Of a stretch of 6,115 nt of DNA, positions 5,633-6,115 are shown piece by piece (within the stretch, counting starts at the first letter, position 1; every line of letters begins with the position of its first letter). Made by a program: the position numbers and the translations under genes. The stretch comes from Pseudomonadota bacterium (GTDB taxonomy: Bacteria; Pseudomonadota; Alphaproteobacteria; Rhizobiales; Xanthobacteraceae). The DNA is taken from positions 1-6,115 of the forward strand of contig JAKAMD010000218.1 in the NCBI GenBank assembly GCA_021823875.1, read 5' to 3'. The notes under the pieces were generated by a model. The model saw only the letters and a list, made by a program, of their open reading frames with translations, was not told where the DNA came from and searched no databases.

Positions 5633-5684
5633 GTTGGGGTTCCTCTCGATGACAAATCGTTGGGTGTCCTACCGTATGGGACAT
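5568..5684 (-). CDS. Possible 38-residue leader ORF overlapping the start of the aldolase-family gene
   Basis: An ATG at 5684 is preceded at eight bases by GGAGG (5697-5693), a better ribosome-binding site than that of the main gene. It opens 38 codons (MSHTVGHPTICHREEPQR...) in another frame, ending in TGA at 5570-5568, about 60 bases inside the aldolase-family gene. The product has no recognisable domain, is Arg-, Pro- and His-rich, and past its first 17 codons is simply an alternative reading of the main gene. It could be a translated leader that couples or tunes the downstream GTG start, or a chance ORF. If the TATAAT at 5703-5698 is the promoter, transcripts would begin near 5691 and lose this Shine-Dalgarno. 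Confidence 0.25.
   Translation of the reverse strand: MSHTVGHPTICHREEPQRAVPARRSPARTRTRQPHSRQ
5641..5646 (-). promoter_or_regulatory. Shine-Dalgarno for the GTG start of the aldolase-family gene
   Basis: The minus strand reads AGAGGA, eight bases (ACCCCAAC), then GTG at 5632. No ATG, GTG or TTG lies in frame between this site and the upstream in-frame TAG, so it fixes the GTG as the start. Confidence 0.7.
5665..5683. promoter_or_regulatory. TGTCC-N9-GGACA operator-like palindrome
   Basis: TGTCC (5665-5669) and GGACA (5679-5683) form a 19-bp dyad, with one further pair (A5671/T5677) inside. It lies between the TATAAT box and the GTG start of the aldolase-family gene, at roughly +8 to +26 of a transcript from that box, a common place for a repressor to bind. 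Size and spacing fit a dimeric GntR-, TetR- or MarR-like regulator, but none is encoded in the window. Confidence 0.3.
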
Positions 5685-5697
5685 GGGTTTTTCCTCC

Positions 5698-5703
5698 ATT
5701 ATA
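5698..5703 (-). promoter_or_regulatory. Perfect TATAAT -10 box for the aldolase/binding-protein operon
   Basis: The minus strand reads TATAAT at 5703-5698, about 66 bp upstream of the GTG start at 5632. The matching -35 is poor: TGGCCG at 16-bp spacing shares three of six bases with TTGACA. Weak -35 elements can be compensated by an activator. The position in a short divergent region supports a promoter, but a single hexamer can arise by chance. Confidence 0.4.
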
Positions 5704-5737
5704 GAAGAAGCCCGTCGACCGGCCAGTAATGTTGTGC

Positions 5738-5743
5738 TTGACA
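5738..5743 (+). promoter_or_regulatory. Perfect TTGACA -35-like hexamer upstream of the ABC ATPase gene
   Basis: TTGACA stands 32 bp before the ATG at 5776. At 16-19 bp spacing there is no convincing -10 (CCGGTT at 17 bp), so this is at most half a promoter. It is noted because it faces away from the leftward TATAAT in the same 143-bp divergent region. Confidence 0.2.
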
Positions 5744-5775
5744 GAACGTGGTCGTTTGTGCCGGTTCATAGCCCC

Positions 5776-6115
5776 ATGTCCGGAAACGCTCAGATCGTTA
5801 TTGATCGCGTCAGTCACATGTACCGTCCACCGCGCGGGCGCGCGGTGCTGGCGCTCGACGACGTCTCGCTCGAGGTGGCTAACCGCGAATTCATCGCCCT
5901 GCTCGGCCCCTCCGGTTGCGGCAAGTCGACGCTGCTTTATTTGATCGGCGGCTTTCTGCCGGTGGAGGCCGGCACGATCCGGGTCGACGGCAAGCCGGTC
6001 TCCGAACCTGGCCCCGACCGTGGTATCGTCTTCCAGCATTTCGCGCTGTTTCCCTGGAAAACCGTGCGCGGCAACATCCTGTACGGCCTGGAGCGGCAGG
6101 GCATGCCGAAGCAGG
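5776..6115 (+). CDS. ABC transporter ATP-binding protein, SsuB/TauB/NitT type (C-terminus cut by window edge)
   Basis: ATPase subunit that would power an inner-membrane importer of the nitrate/sulfonate/taurine class, the class served by both binding proteins in this window. The first 113 codons are visible and open to the edge; full proteins have about 250-270 residues. Walker A is GPSGCGKST (44-52). The Q-loop region is GIVFQHFALFPWKTV (83-97, Q87), and the 'LFPW.TV..NI' continuation is typical of SsuB/TauB ATPases. The signature motif, Walker B and H-loop lie beyond the window. I chose the ATG at 5776 because it gives the usual short lead into 'IVIDRVSHMY'. There is no good Shine-Dalgarno before it, and GTG at 5758 or ATG at 5818 cannot be fully excluded. 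It is divergent from the aldolase/binding-protein unit; the permease is expected just downstream of the window. Confidence 0.9.
   Translation, partial: MSGNAQIVIDRVSHMYRPPRGRAVLALDDVSLEVANREFIALLGPSGCGKSTLLYLIGGFLPVEAGTIRVDGKPVSEPGPDRGIVFQHFALFPWKTVRGNILYGLERQGMPKQ

Noticed and set aside
5578..6039. Minus-strand ORF of 153 codons spanning the divergent region
   Set aside because: It runs antisense across the Walker A region of the ABC ATPase and ends inside the aldolase-family gene in the wrong frame, with no recognisable product.

Overview
The window is a GC-rich stretch of bacterial chromosome. Dense coding, codon use and the types of protein suggest an alphaproteobacterium, probably Hyphomicrobiales (Bradyrhizobium/Xanthobacteraceae-like). 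This is inferred from protein style; no rRNA, tRNA or taxonomic marker is present. There are seven protein genes, the outer two cut by the window edges. I see no mobile element, CRISPR array or RNA gene.

Layout, left to right. (1) 1-797, minus strand: a secreted solute-binding protein of the NMT1/SsuA (nitrate/sulfonate/taurine-type) ABC uptake class, C-terminus outside the window. (2) A 249-bp divergent intergenic region with two inverted repeats and weak promoter-like hexamers. (3) 1047-3638, plus strand: a three-gene operon encoding a DUF938 methyltransferase-like protein, a two-domain extradiol ring-cleavage dioxygenase of the homoprotocatechuate/catechol 2,3-dioxygenase type, and a beta-hydroxyacid-dehydrogenase-like NAD-binding protein with a DUF1932 C-terminal region. 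(4) 3639-3747: a convergent gap with a strong intrinsic terminator that points leftward. (5) 3748-5632, minus strand: a class II aldolase/adducin-family enzyme, followed after about 100 bp by a second, different NMT1/TauA-like solute-binding protein. (6) A 143-bp divergent region with a perfect TATAAT, an operator-like palindrome and a possible leader ORF. (7) 5776 onward, plus strand: the N-terminal third or so of an ABC transporter ATPase of the SsuB/TauB type.

Read together, this looks like a catabolic locus for a small aromatic or other carbon compound. Binding proteins and an ABC ATPase would import it. The class II aldolase-fold enzyme would decarboxylate or cleave it, the dioxygenase would open a dihydroxylated ring, and the dehydrogenase would oxidise or reduce a product. 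The substrate cannot be read from the sequence. The most notable point is in the dioxygenase. Its metal triad is intact, but the acid/base His of the family appears to be Tyr, and the normally non-catalytic N-terminal domain carries its own His-His-Glu set at the matching positions.
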